A stretch of 64,000 bases of DNA, taken from Rosistilla carotiformis. Lineage in GTDB: Bacteria > Planctomycetota > Planctomycetia > Pirellulales > Pirellulaceae. The stretch covers positions 5,247,411 through 5,311,410 of the forward strand of contig NZ_CP036348.1 of the NCBI RefSeq assembly GCF_007753095.1, written 5' to 3'. Below the pieces are notes generated by a model, which worked only from the letters and a program-made list of their open reading frames with translations, did not search any database and was not told the DNA's origin. The position numbers were made by a program, and so were the translations under genes. Of this stretch, positions 57,120 through 64,000 are shown piece after piece. Each line of letters starts with the position of its first letter. The stretch's first letter is position 1.

Positions 57120-57692
57120 CGTATTCCTAATCCAGTCGTATCGATCATCCCTGGGGTGGCCGGTTCCCGGCTGCCCGTTGCAGGCGATTCCTTGCGCTAC
57201 CCTTAATAGACAACACAATCGCGGGGAATCGCGGTACCTGCATTCCGCAAGGATTCGAAGACAACCTATTCATTGTTGTTTGAATGCTGCGCATGCGACA
57301 AAACGCCACGATCCATCGTGGTAAAACCTGCGGAACCGGTGCCCCTGCAGATCAATCCAGCCATCTCGCCAGCGGCGAACCGCCCAGGTCACTGACCTGC
57401 GGCGGCGATTCGGACCGTAAATGTCGACATGTTCTAAAGTTACGGGCTTGGAGAATTTGGGTCAACCGCGATCAATTGACGTCCCACCCGACCGGTTCGC
57501 CAGAATGGTTCGTATCGGTAGTACCGTAAGCGGTAAAATCGGCCTACATTTGGAACCAATTATTTCCGCAGAACCTCCCTAAAGTTCATATTTATCTAAA
57601 ACTACGCATGCCACCCAGTTGACCTTGCATATTCAAGCAGTAAACTCTCCGTGAACCCACCTTCCTTTAGAACACTCCTTGGAGACCTTACG
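57120..57692. other. Intergenic region, no gene supported
   Basis: About 570 bp between divergent secA and the Cys-rich protein gene. The first 100 bp are part of the longer secA frame but not conserved-looking. AT-rich stretches around 57540-57610 could hold the strong promoter expected for the Cys-rich gene, but no clear boxes were seen. Confidence 0.45.
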
Positions 57693-58046
57693 ATGCGTTC
57701 AATTCTTGCTGTCTGTGTAGTCGCTACTTTGATGTCGATCACCGCTCCTTCGGCTGAAGCTGGCCTTTTCGGTTGCTTCAAGAAGAAGAGCTGCTGCGAA
57801 CCAGCACCGGTTTGCTGCCCAGAACCCGTATGCTGCGAACCAGCTCCTGTTTGCTGCCCACCACCAGCACCTGTTTGCTGCGAACCAGCTCCAGTATGCT
57901 GCCCAGAACCAGTATGCTGCGAACCAGCTCCTTGCTGCGATCCTTGCAAGAAGCCAGGTCTGTTCGCTCGCATCCGTGCTAAGATCGCTGCAAAGAAATG
58001 CTGCAAGCCCGTATGCTGCGAACCAGCTCCAGTTTGCTGCAACTAG
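57693..58046 (+). CDS. Small secreted Cys-rich repeat protein
   Basis: 117 residues with a signal peptide (RSILAVCVVATLMSITAPSA). The mature part has over 20 Cys in tandem CCEPAPVCCPEPV repeats, split by a basic spacer (KKPGLFARIRAKIAAKKCCK). ATG at 57693 has GGAGA about 8 nt upstream; a strong terminator follows at 58126. Planctomycetes have Cys-rich envelope proteins linked by disulfides, and this may be one. No homologue with known function was recognised. Confidence 0.82.
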   Translation: MRSILAVCVVATLMSITAPSAEAGLFGCFKKKSCCEPAPVCCPEPVCCEPAPVCCPPPAPVCCEPAPVCCPEPVCCEPAPCCDPCKKPGLFARIRAKIAAKKCCKPVCCEPAPVCCN

Positions 58047-58125
58047 TTCAACTGGGTGTGCCTTCATCGGCACCATTCGCGTTTTGAAAGCTTATGCTTT
58101 TCAGTTCCGCGATCCAATCCATATT

Positions 58126-58156
58126 AACGGGCTGTCTTCTGACAGCCCGTTTTTTC
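58126..58156 (+). terminator. Rho-independent terminator of the Cys-rich protein gene
   Basis: A perfect 11-bp stem (AACGGGCTGTC / GACAGCCCGTT) with a TTCT loop and a T tract. It lies 80 bp after the stop codon and is the clearest terminator in the window. Confidence 0.93.
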
Positions 58157-58301
58157 GTGGATTAACAGCGGTTCAGGCGACATCCTTCGTCGCCTCCGCC
58201 GCAATTGGGCCTCGGTTCGCCCGGGCTGCTGATTTGCGAAGCTGCGGGAGAGGTTAGAATCCGATCGATACCGAATTCCATCGCACTCAGCCGAGGCCAC
58301 A

Positions 58302-58694
58302 ATGAACCGACACGAAGCGATCAACTACGTTGAATTCCCCGCCCGCGACCTGCCTTCGACCAAGGCTTTCTTTAGCGCGGCGTTCGGTTGGACGTTTGTC
58401 GATTACGGCTCCGAATATGTCGCCTTCTCCGACCAAGGTCTCGATGGGGGATTCTACCAAGCCGATTTAGCGGCGGACACGGCCAACGGTTCCGCATTGA
58501 TCGTCTTATATAGCGATTCGCTGGAGCAGACGCTCGCCAAGGTGGCGCAAGCCGGAGGGGTCGTGGTCAAGCCGATTTTCAGCTTTCCCGGGGGCCGACG
58601 TTTTCATTTCACCGAACCCAGCGGCAATGAACTGGCGGTCTGGTCGGATAAAGAGGGGGATGGAAGTGGAGACGCCGCTCCGCCCGCGTCCTAA
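58302..58694 (+). CDS. VOC-family (glyoxalase/bleomycin-resistance-like) protein
   Basis: 130 residues, one VOC module: INYVEFPARDLPSTKAFFSA, FGWTFVDYGSEYVAFSDQ, then PIFSFPGGRRFHFTEPSGNE. His and Glu in these positions could bind metal. The function is not fixed by sequence. It is convergent with the DUF1501 gene. Confidence 0.88.
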   Translation: MNRHEAINYVEFPARDLPSTKAFFSAAFGWTFVDYGSEYVAFSDQGLDGGFYQADLAADTANGSALIVLYSDSLEQTLAKVAQAGGVVVKPIFSFPGGRRFHFTEPSGNELAVWSDKEGDGSGDAAPPAS

Positions 58695-58817
58695 CTCGAA
58701 TATAGAACGCGTCTCATTTTGAAAGGATGCCGGTTCGGCGTCACATTCGGATGCGGGATGCCGCGGGCGGAGCTGCCGCCCCACCACGATCGGCATCGGC
58801 ATCGGCATTGGGGAATG

Positions 58818-60287
58818 CTACGCAAATAGCTTCGTGACGGCTTGAGCTTTGACCAGTTCCCGCGGCTGATTCAGATGGTTGTAGACCATCGTCTCGGGAT
58901 GGATGCCGAAACTGTGATAAATACTGGCCAACAATTCGCCCGGATGGACGGGATCTTCCAGCGGTGCCGACGCGGTTTTGTCGCTTTTACCATGCACATA
59001 GCCACGGCGCGTGCCCGCACCGGCGACGACGCAGGTGTAACAATAAGGCCAGTGATCGCGACCGTCGGCGCTGTTGTTATTGCCGCTGGTGCTTACCCCT
59101 CGCTGCGGGCTGCGGCCGAATTCGCCGACTCCCACGACCAGCGTTTCATCCAGCATTCCGCGATCGTCCAGATCGGCGATCAACGTCGAGAAACCGGCGT
59201 CGAACATCGGTGCCGACTGGTCTTTCATCCGTTTGGAGAGCCCGGAGTGCTGATCCCACGAATGGTTGTCGCTGTTGGCAACCTTCGGCCAAACGACTTC
59301 GACCACGCGTGTTCCCGCTTCGACCAAGCGACGAGCCAACAGACAGCTTTGTCCGAAGGTGTTCTGACCGTAGCGTTCGCGCAACGCCACCGGTTCGGAA
59401 GCGATATCGAACGCCTCGCGAGCCCGTCCCGAAACGATCAACGAGAGTGCACGATCGTAATATTCGTCCAATTCGTAAGATTCGACCGCTTTATTGATCG
59501 TCGGCATCTGCTTGTTGATCAGGTCGCGTAACCGTGCCCGGCGTTGCAAGCGAACGCTGAAGACCTCCGGTCGCAGCATTAGGTCGTCGATCTTAATACG
59601 GCTCATCTTTTCCATATCCATGTCATCCCCCGATGGATACAGCGTGTAAGGGTCGTAGGCTTTCCCCAGAAAACCGGCTGAGCCCCCTTTCCCGACGACG
59701 TTCGATTCTTGCAGCGGGCGAGGCAGCATCACAAACGGCAGCATCGGTTCATCGACAGGACGCAGACGGATCAGGTTGGATCCAAAGTTGGGAAAATCCT
59801 TGGGGCTGGGCGGCTCCAACTGGCCTGACGGGCTGACCTTGTCGGTCGTATAGCCGGTCATCATTTGATAGATCGCCGCGGTATGGTTGAACAATCCGTT
59901 AGGCGTGTAGCTCATCGAACGGATCATCGTAAAGCGATCGTTCAGCTGGGCCAGTCCGGGCAGATTCTCGGTGAATTGAATCCCGGGAATCTTCGTGCTG
60001 ATCGGGTTAAACACGCTTTTTACGTTGTCGGGGACATGCTCCTTGGGATCCCACAGATCGATATGGCTGGGGCCACCTTGCAGATAGACCAGAATAATCG
60101 ACTTGGCCTTTCCCCAACCCGGTCCGCCGCCAACGGGCGATTCCGACGCCTGGGCCTGCAGGTTGAGCATCGATCCGAGCGACAGTCCCAACATCCCTGA
60201 ACCGCCGACGCGTAAAACGTCGCGGCGGGTCGGCTTTAAACTGGGATCACACAAATCTTTTCCAGCAGCACCTTTAATCGACAGCAT
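58818..60287 (-). CDS. DUF1501 secreted protein
   Basis: 489 residues. The N-terminus has a twin-arginine-like motif ([20 protein letters not shown]) and a signal peptide. The DUF1501 blocks are [60 protein letters not shown] and [20 protein letters not shown], the last resembling a sulfatase/phosphatase-fold metal region. In planctomycetes it usually follows a DUF1549/DUF1553 gene; here it stands alone. Role unknown, possibly polysaccharide use. Confidence 0.92.
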   Translation of the reverse strand: MLSIKGAAGKDLCDPSLKPTRRDVLRVGGSGMLGLSLGSMLNLQAQASESPVGGGPGWGKAKSIILVYLQGGPSHIDLWDPKEHVPDNVKSVFNPISTKIPGIQFTENLPGLAQLNDRFTMIRSMSYTPNGLFNHTAAIYQMMTGYTTDKVSPSGQLEPPSPKDFPNFGSNLIRLRPVDEPMLPFVMLPRPLQESNVVGKGGSAGFLGKAYDPYTLYPSGDDMDMEKMSRIKIDDLMLRPEVFSVRLQRRARLRDLINKQMPTINKAVESYELDEYYDRALSLIVSGRAREAFDIASEPVALRERYGQNTFGQSCLLARRLVEAGTRVVEVVWPKVANSDNHSWDQHSGLSKRMKDQSAPMFDAGFSTLIADLDDRGMLDETLVVGVGEFGRSPQRGVSTSGNNNSADGRDHWPYCYTCVVAGAGTRRGYVHGKSDKTASAPLEDPVHPGELLASIYHSFGIHPETMVYNHLNQPRELVKAQAVTKLFA

Positions 60288-60905
60288 GATTCATCCTTTT
60301 CGGTAGGGAAGGGAGAGGTGGATCGATCTGCGCTCCCGTGGCCGTGGTGGGGGAAAACCGCGGCAGGGACATCGGAGGGTGGGAACGGCGAGGCTTATTG
60401 TATCAGATGCGAAACGGGGAAAATGAGTCTCTTTAGGAATCTTTTTGGTGCCATTGCCGCTCCTTGAAACCGGCGGAGATCGCGATGCCGCCAGGCCGCA
60501 GCCAGGGGCGGCCGCGCCAAACCGCCACCAGCACGCGGAGGCCATGGAAACCGTGGTGTAGGGCGTAAAGAGGCGTTGAAACGTGATTTGGCACCCCATT
60601 TGCTTCCCATAGCGTGGTGACTCAACGGCTTTGTTTTGCCGCCGTTTTTTCACTGCCTCGCTACAACTGTTGCAACTTGCAACAACGGTTGTCGCGGCAA
60701 AATGCAACGCTACAGATTGCGACAAGTTGGCTTTTTTCTTGGAAGTGTGGCAATGGTCAGAATAGAATCGAACGGGGCGCGTCCATTCGCTGCCTTCCGC
60801 AGTGCTTATCCAAACCGATCGGTGGCCACGGCCGCCCTTGGTGACGCCACGAACAACCACTTCGACACCACCTCTCTTCTGCAAGGTCATCGGGAGACCC
60901 CGCGC
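60288..60905. other. Intergenic region, no gene supported
   Basis: About 620 bp between the divergent DUF1501 gene and the large VWA-type gene. Its left part is GC-rich; around 60600-60740 it is less so. It includes a 15-bp palindrome at 60669-60683. No coding sequence is supported. Confidence 0.45.
60669..60683. promoter_or_regulatory. Possible operator: perfect 7-1-7 palindrome
   Basis: GTTGCAACTTGCAAC is perfectly symmetrical and lies about 220 bp upstream of the next start, with related TTGCAAC-like half-sites nearby. A regulator-binding site is possible; no known family is proposed. Confidence 0.3.
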
Positions 60906-63900
60906 ATGGAAATCCACCGTCCGAAACACCTCATCCCTCGCCAGCCCAAACTTGCGCGACTGGTGCTGTTGATGCTTGCGATCACGTTGACCAGCCATCT
61001 GGCAACGGCTCAATCGCCCGAATCGAACAGCCGTTTGGCGACTTACCAGACCCCTGCCGGGGATGGATATTTCGCCATCAGCGTCACGCCTCAGCTGGAT
61101 CCTCAGCAAATGGCGGCGGTCACCCAGGGTCCCCGCAGCGTGGTGCTGGTTGTCGATACGTCGGCCAGTCAATCGGGTTATTACCGCAACCAAACGCTTG
61201 AAGCGGTCCGTTCGGTCTTGGCCGGACTGGATGCCGACGTTGCCGTCAGCATCGTCGCGGTCGATGTCCAAGCGACGCGTTTGAGCGATCAGTTCGCCAA
61301 GCCGGCTTCGGAAACGACCACCAAGGCGATGAAGAACCTTGCCAACCGTTTGCCACTGGGCAACACCGACTTGGCTTCGGCGTTACGAACTGCCGATGCG
61401 ATGCTCGCACCGCAGTCGGGGCATCGCGCGATGGTCTACGTCGGCGACGGCAGCTCGATCGGCGACGTGCTTGACGAACAGGCGTTCGGAAAGATCGCCG
61501 ATTCGCTTCGCAGTCATCAAATCGCCGTCCACTCGCTGGCAATTGGCCCGACGACCAACGTGCAACTGCTGGCATCGATCGCCAACCAAACCGGTGGCGT
61601 GACGTTGGTGCAAGCCGACGATTCGAAGAACTCGCCGCTGCAGATGGGAACGATGTTGGCAAACGCTGCCAGCCACTCACCGTTGTGGGTTCAATCGGCC
61701 ACGCTGCCCGCCGGTTTTGTCAGCGCCCATGGCGATCGCTTGCCGCCGCTGCGAACCGATCGCGATTCGGTTTTGATCGGTCGCTTCGAAGGCGAAGGTG
61801 CTGACCATTTGATGGTTCGCACGACCGCTTCCGACAAACAAATCGATTTGAACTGGGATTTGAAACGCGAACCCAGCAACCCTGATTTTGCTTTCCTGCC
61901 TTCGTTGGTCTCCCAAAGTAGCGAAACCGATGGGCTGTTCCTGCCCACGGCCGGTTCGGTTTACCTGCGGGAAACCGCTCGGATGATGACCGAAAACGCC
62001 GACCAGTTGGCCAAAGCAGGCGCCTTGGCCCTGAAGCGTGGCGAATTGAAGGGAGCCGCGGCGGTCGCCGACATGGCACTCAGCATCGACCCCACCAATC
62101 CACAAGCGCTGTCGGTCTCGAACCTGGTATCCAACCAGACCAAATTGACAGCTCAGGTTGTTGACGCCGAAGGGAGCGGTTTGCTGGATCCTCAAGCTCC
62201 CGCCATCGCGCCCGATCCATTGGAAGCTCCCGGCGTTTTCATGAACACGGTCGAAGCCGAACGCGATCAATTGACCGGTCGTGTGCGGGCGGAGGTGCGG
62301 GCTCAATTGAAGGCCGCGCGTCAACGCCTGGCGCAAGATCCTACCGGTGTCGCAGCTTCGCTGAAGATCTTGTTGGATTCGGTACAAGCTGAAAACAATC
62401 TGGACGTGCGAGTTCGCGACGAATTGGCCGCTCAGATCGTCAGCGCGATCCAAGTTTCGGAACGCTCCGAAGTTCGGTTCTCGGAAACTCAAGGACGCCA
62501 ACAAGAAATCAAAGCTCAAGCGGCGACCACCGAACGTTTGTTGCAGGATACCTTCCGGCACGAAGCACGCGTGAAAACGCTTGTCGATCAATTCGCCTCG
62601 CTGATGGATGAAAATCGCACCGAGGAAGCAGTCTTCGAGGTCGCACCGCAAGTCGCAGAGCTGGAGCCCGACACGGTGATCTCCAATTCGTTGAACACGC
62701 ACGGGCACATGGTTCACAATTACCGGCGTTGGAAGAAAGCGCAATCGATGCGTCAGCGGAACTTTGTCGATTCGCTGCTGCTGAACGAAGAAGCGTTTAT
62801 CCCGTTTGTGGATGATCCACCCTTGCACTACACCGACGCCGAAACCTGGCAACGCATGAGCCGACGTCGTTTGGATCGCTATGGTGCGATCGAATTGACC
62901 GGAAACAACGCGGCCGAACGTCGGATCTACAAAGCGTTGAACGACGACACGTCGCTGAAGTTCATCGACGAACCGTTGGAAAACGTTGTCGACATCCTGA
63001 AAGAGAAGCACAACATCCCGATCGTGATCGATCTGCGAGCGTTGGACGATCTGGGCCTGACCCCTGATATTCCTGTGACCAAGAACCTGGAAAGCGTCTC
63101 GCTGCGTTCGGGTCTCCGATTGCTGCTGCAGGATCTCGATCTGACTTACATGATCAAAGATGAAGTGTTGCAGATCACCACACCTGATGCAGCGGAAACC
63201 AACCTCGTGACCAAGGTTTATCCGGTCGGCGATCTCGTCGTTCCCGTGATCCAACTTGGTGGCGGCGGCATGGGCGGCGGCATGGGCGGCGGCGGCGGCT
63301 TCGGCGGCGGCGGTGGCGGCATGGGCGGCGGTATGGGCGGCGGCATGGGTGGCGGCATGGGTGGCGGCATGGGCGGCGGCATGGGCGGAATGGGCGGCGG
63401 CGGCGGTATGTTCGCCGTACCCGACGAGGTTCGCTTGTCCGAGAAGACGTCCGCGTCAGAAGCTCCCGCAGCAAAGCCTGAATCGGTTCCGCTGGCGGTT
63501 CAATTGAATCAATTGATTAAGGTGACACCTTCCGAAGGACAAACCGAAGCGGAAGCGTGGGACGAATATTTCGCCGACCTTTCGTTTGCCGACGAACGTC
63601 AACGCGCGATCCACGATTCGCGACTGCGGATGACGATTCGCCAAGGACTGCGACGCGCCGAGAAGGCTGACGAAGCGGGGGACGCGGAAAAGACGAAGGT
63701 CGAATTCCAACGGATCTGCGATCTGGTGGGTGGCGCGTTGCGTCAAGGACACGCCCAAGCTTGGATGTATCACGGACTGGCGCTTGCTTTGCAGGGCACC
63801 GGTGCGGATCAGAGCGAGGTGGAACGGGCGATGTTGTCGGCTGCCGATTTTGCCGAATCGACCGACGACCTGCTGAACATCGCGCGCCACATGAATCAGA

Positions 63901-64000
63901 TGAACATGCAAGCCCGGGCGATCAGTCTGTGCAAGAAGGCGGCCCAGTTGGATCCTTACAAAAGCGAAGCCTATCTGATGGGGCTCGGGATTGCCCGGCA
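60906..64000 (+). CDS. Large secreted VWA/STN/Gly-Met-rich protein (partial, C-terminus outside window)
   Basis: 1031 codons are visible and the gene continues beyond the right edge. ATG at 60906 has a GGGAG site 8 nt upstream and a signal peptide (ARLVLLMLAITLTSHLATAQ). Residues about 75-245 are a VWA domain with MIDAS motif (RSVVLVVDTSASQSGYYR, then GNTDLASAL). A helical region with coiled coil (about 450-600) follows. Residues about 675-760 resemble a secretin/TonB short N-terminal (STN) domain (FIDEPLENVVDILKEKHNIP, then LRSGLRLLLQDLDLTYMIKD). Residues about 784-836 are a Gly/Met repeat. The visible end is TPR-like. Function unknown; envelope location is likely. Confidence 0.8.
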   Translation, partial: MEIHRPKHLIPRQPKLARLVLLMLAITLTSHLATAQSPESNSRLATYQTPAGDGYFAISVTPQLDPQQMAAVTQGPRSVVLVVDTSASQSGYYRNQTLEAVRSVLAGLDADVAVSIVAVDVQATRLSDQFAKPASETTTKAMKNLANRLPLGNTDLASALRTADAMLAPQSGHRAMVYVGDGSSIGDVLDEQAFGKIADSLRSHQIAVHSLAIGPTTNVQLLASIANQTGGVTLVQADDSKNSPLQMGTMLANAASHSPLWVQSATLPAGFVSAHGDRLPPLRTDRDSVLIGRFEGEGADHLMVRTTASDKQIDLNWDLKREPSNPDFAFLPSLVSQSSETDGLFLPTAGSVYLRETARMMTENADQLAKAGALALKRGELKGAAAVADMALSIDPTNPQALSVSNLVSNQTKLTAQVVDAEGSGLLDPQAPAIAPDPLEAPGVFMNTVEAERDQLTGRVRAEVRAQLKAARQRLAQDPTGVAASLKILLDSVQAENNLDVRVRDELAAQIVSAIQVSERSEVRFSETQGRQQEIKAQAATTERLLQDTFRHEARVKTLVDQFASLMDENRTEEAVFEVAPQVAELEPDTVISNSLNTHGHMVHNYRRWKKAQSMRQRNFVDSLLLNEEAFIPFVDDPPLHYTDAETWQRMSRRRLDRYGAIELTGNNAAERRIYKALNDDTSLKFIDEPLENVVDILKEKHNIPIVIDLRALDDLGLTPDIPVTKNLESVSLRSGLRLLLQDLDLTYMIKDEVLQITTPDAAETNLVTKVYPVGDLVVPVIQLGGGGMGGGMGGGGGFGGGGGGMGGGMGGGMGGGMGGGMGGGMGGMGGGGGMFAVPDEVRLSEKTSASEAPAAKPESVPLAVQLNQLIKVTPSEGQTEAEAWDEYFADLSFADERQRAIHDSRLRMTIRQGLRRAEKADEAGDAEKTKVEFQRICDLVGGALRQGHAQAWMYHGLALALQGTGADQSEVERAMLSAADFAESTDDLLNIARHMNQMNMQARAISLCKKAAQLDPYKSEAYLMGLGIAR
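63262..63412 (+). repeat. GGC/ATG-rich coding repeats (Gly-Met tract)
   Basis: Repeated GGCGGCATGGGC-type units code for (GGGM)n in the gene starting at 60906. Unit length varies by multiples of 3, so the frame stays open. Slippage-prone. Confidence 0.88.

Noticed and set aside
58789-58806. Three ATCGGC hexamers
   Set aside because: Too few copies and low complexity in GC-rich DNA to have clear meaning.
60614-60844. Short plus-strand frame upstream of the VWA/STN gene
   Set aside because: No ribosome-binding site and no recognisable sequence; it ends well before the next gene and does not look coding.
61677-63254. A 525-codon minus-strand open frame opposite the VWA/STN gene
   Set aside because: It has no recognisable domains, and the plus-strand gene has a signal peptide, VWA and STN motifs. 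Long antisense frames are common in this GC-rich genome.

Overview
The window comes from a GC-rich bacterium of the phylum Planctomycetota, most likely the Pirellulaceae (Rhodopirellula/Rosistilla-like); the genus cannot be fixed from sequence alone. The reasons are the mix of families: a DUF1501 secreted protein, an ECF sigma factor paired with a Ser/Thr kinase, Cys-rich secreted proteins, a BBP2-type porin, methanofuran-type C1 cofactor genes in a bacterium, and a type II secretion operon in planctomycete layout.

Layout. 1-7.8 kb (minus): a partial squalene-cyclase-like secreted protein downstream of a seven-gene pseudopilus/assembly operon (gspG-H-I-J-K-L-M-like). 8.1 kb: tRNA-Ala(GGC) with a terminator. 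8.7-12.7 kb: an HxlR regulator divergent from a redox cassette (royal-jelly/SMP-30-like protein, quinone-reductase-like MDR enzyme, YgiN-type monooxygenase, orphan OpuAC-type binding protein) that looks acquired. 13.1-16.2 kb (minus): YjhG-type xylonate dehydratase and xylose-reductase-like AKR. 16.5-23.6 kb (plus): DUF4254, a PDZ protein, a DUF1499 protein, an M42 peptidase, a thioesterase, and SufU-SufS. 23.7-24.9 kb (minus): a baeRF-type protein. 25.2-29.2 kb (plus): a VWA protein, then three translationally coupled genes resembling MfnD, MfnF and MfnE of methanofuran-type cofactor synthesis. 29.2-34.3 kb: a TM2 protein, then a DevABC-like ABC exporter with adaptor, followed by a nested palindromic element. 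34.6-40.6 kb: a HEAT-repeat protein, a thioredoxin-like protein, and an ECF sigma factor with a Ser/Thr kinase whose extracytoplasmic part resembles a TAXI solute receptor. 40.6-43.0 kb: a porin with Cys/Gly repeats, a Fur box, hemP and a 56-residue Cys protein. 43.2-45.3 kb: a PfkB kinase and a Tat-exported TIM-barrel protein. 45.7-50.7 kb: a three-gene module of GAF-HlyD, HlyD and M50-HlyD proteins. 50.9-57.1 kb: a GlpF-type channel, Kdo transferase (waaA) and an enlarged SecA. 57.7-64 kb: a Cys-rich secreted protein with a strong terminator, a VOC protein, a DUF1501 protein, and a partial large VWA/STN/Gly-Met-rich protein.

The dominant theme is the cell envelope: protein export (T2SS, SecA), transenvelope adaptors, Cys-rich envelope proteins and iron uptake. 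The most notable observations are the Ser/Thr kinase with a TAXI-like sensor, the SecA with a fourfold repeated module, the GAF-HlyD/HlyD/M50-HlyD module, the Cys-repeat porin next to a Fur-hemP locus, and the compact methanofuran-type operon. All calls come from reading the sequence; no database search was run.
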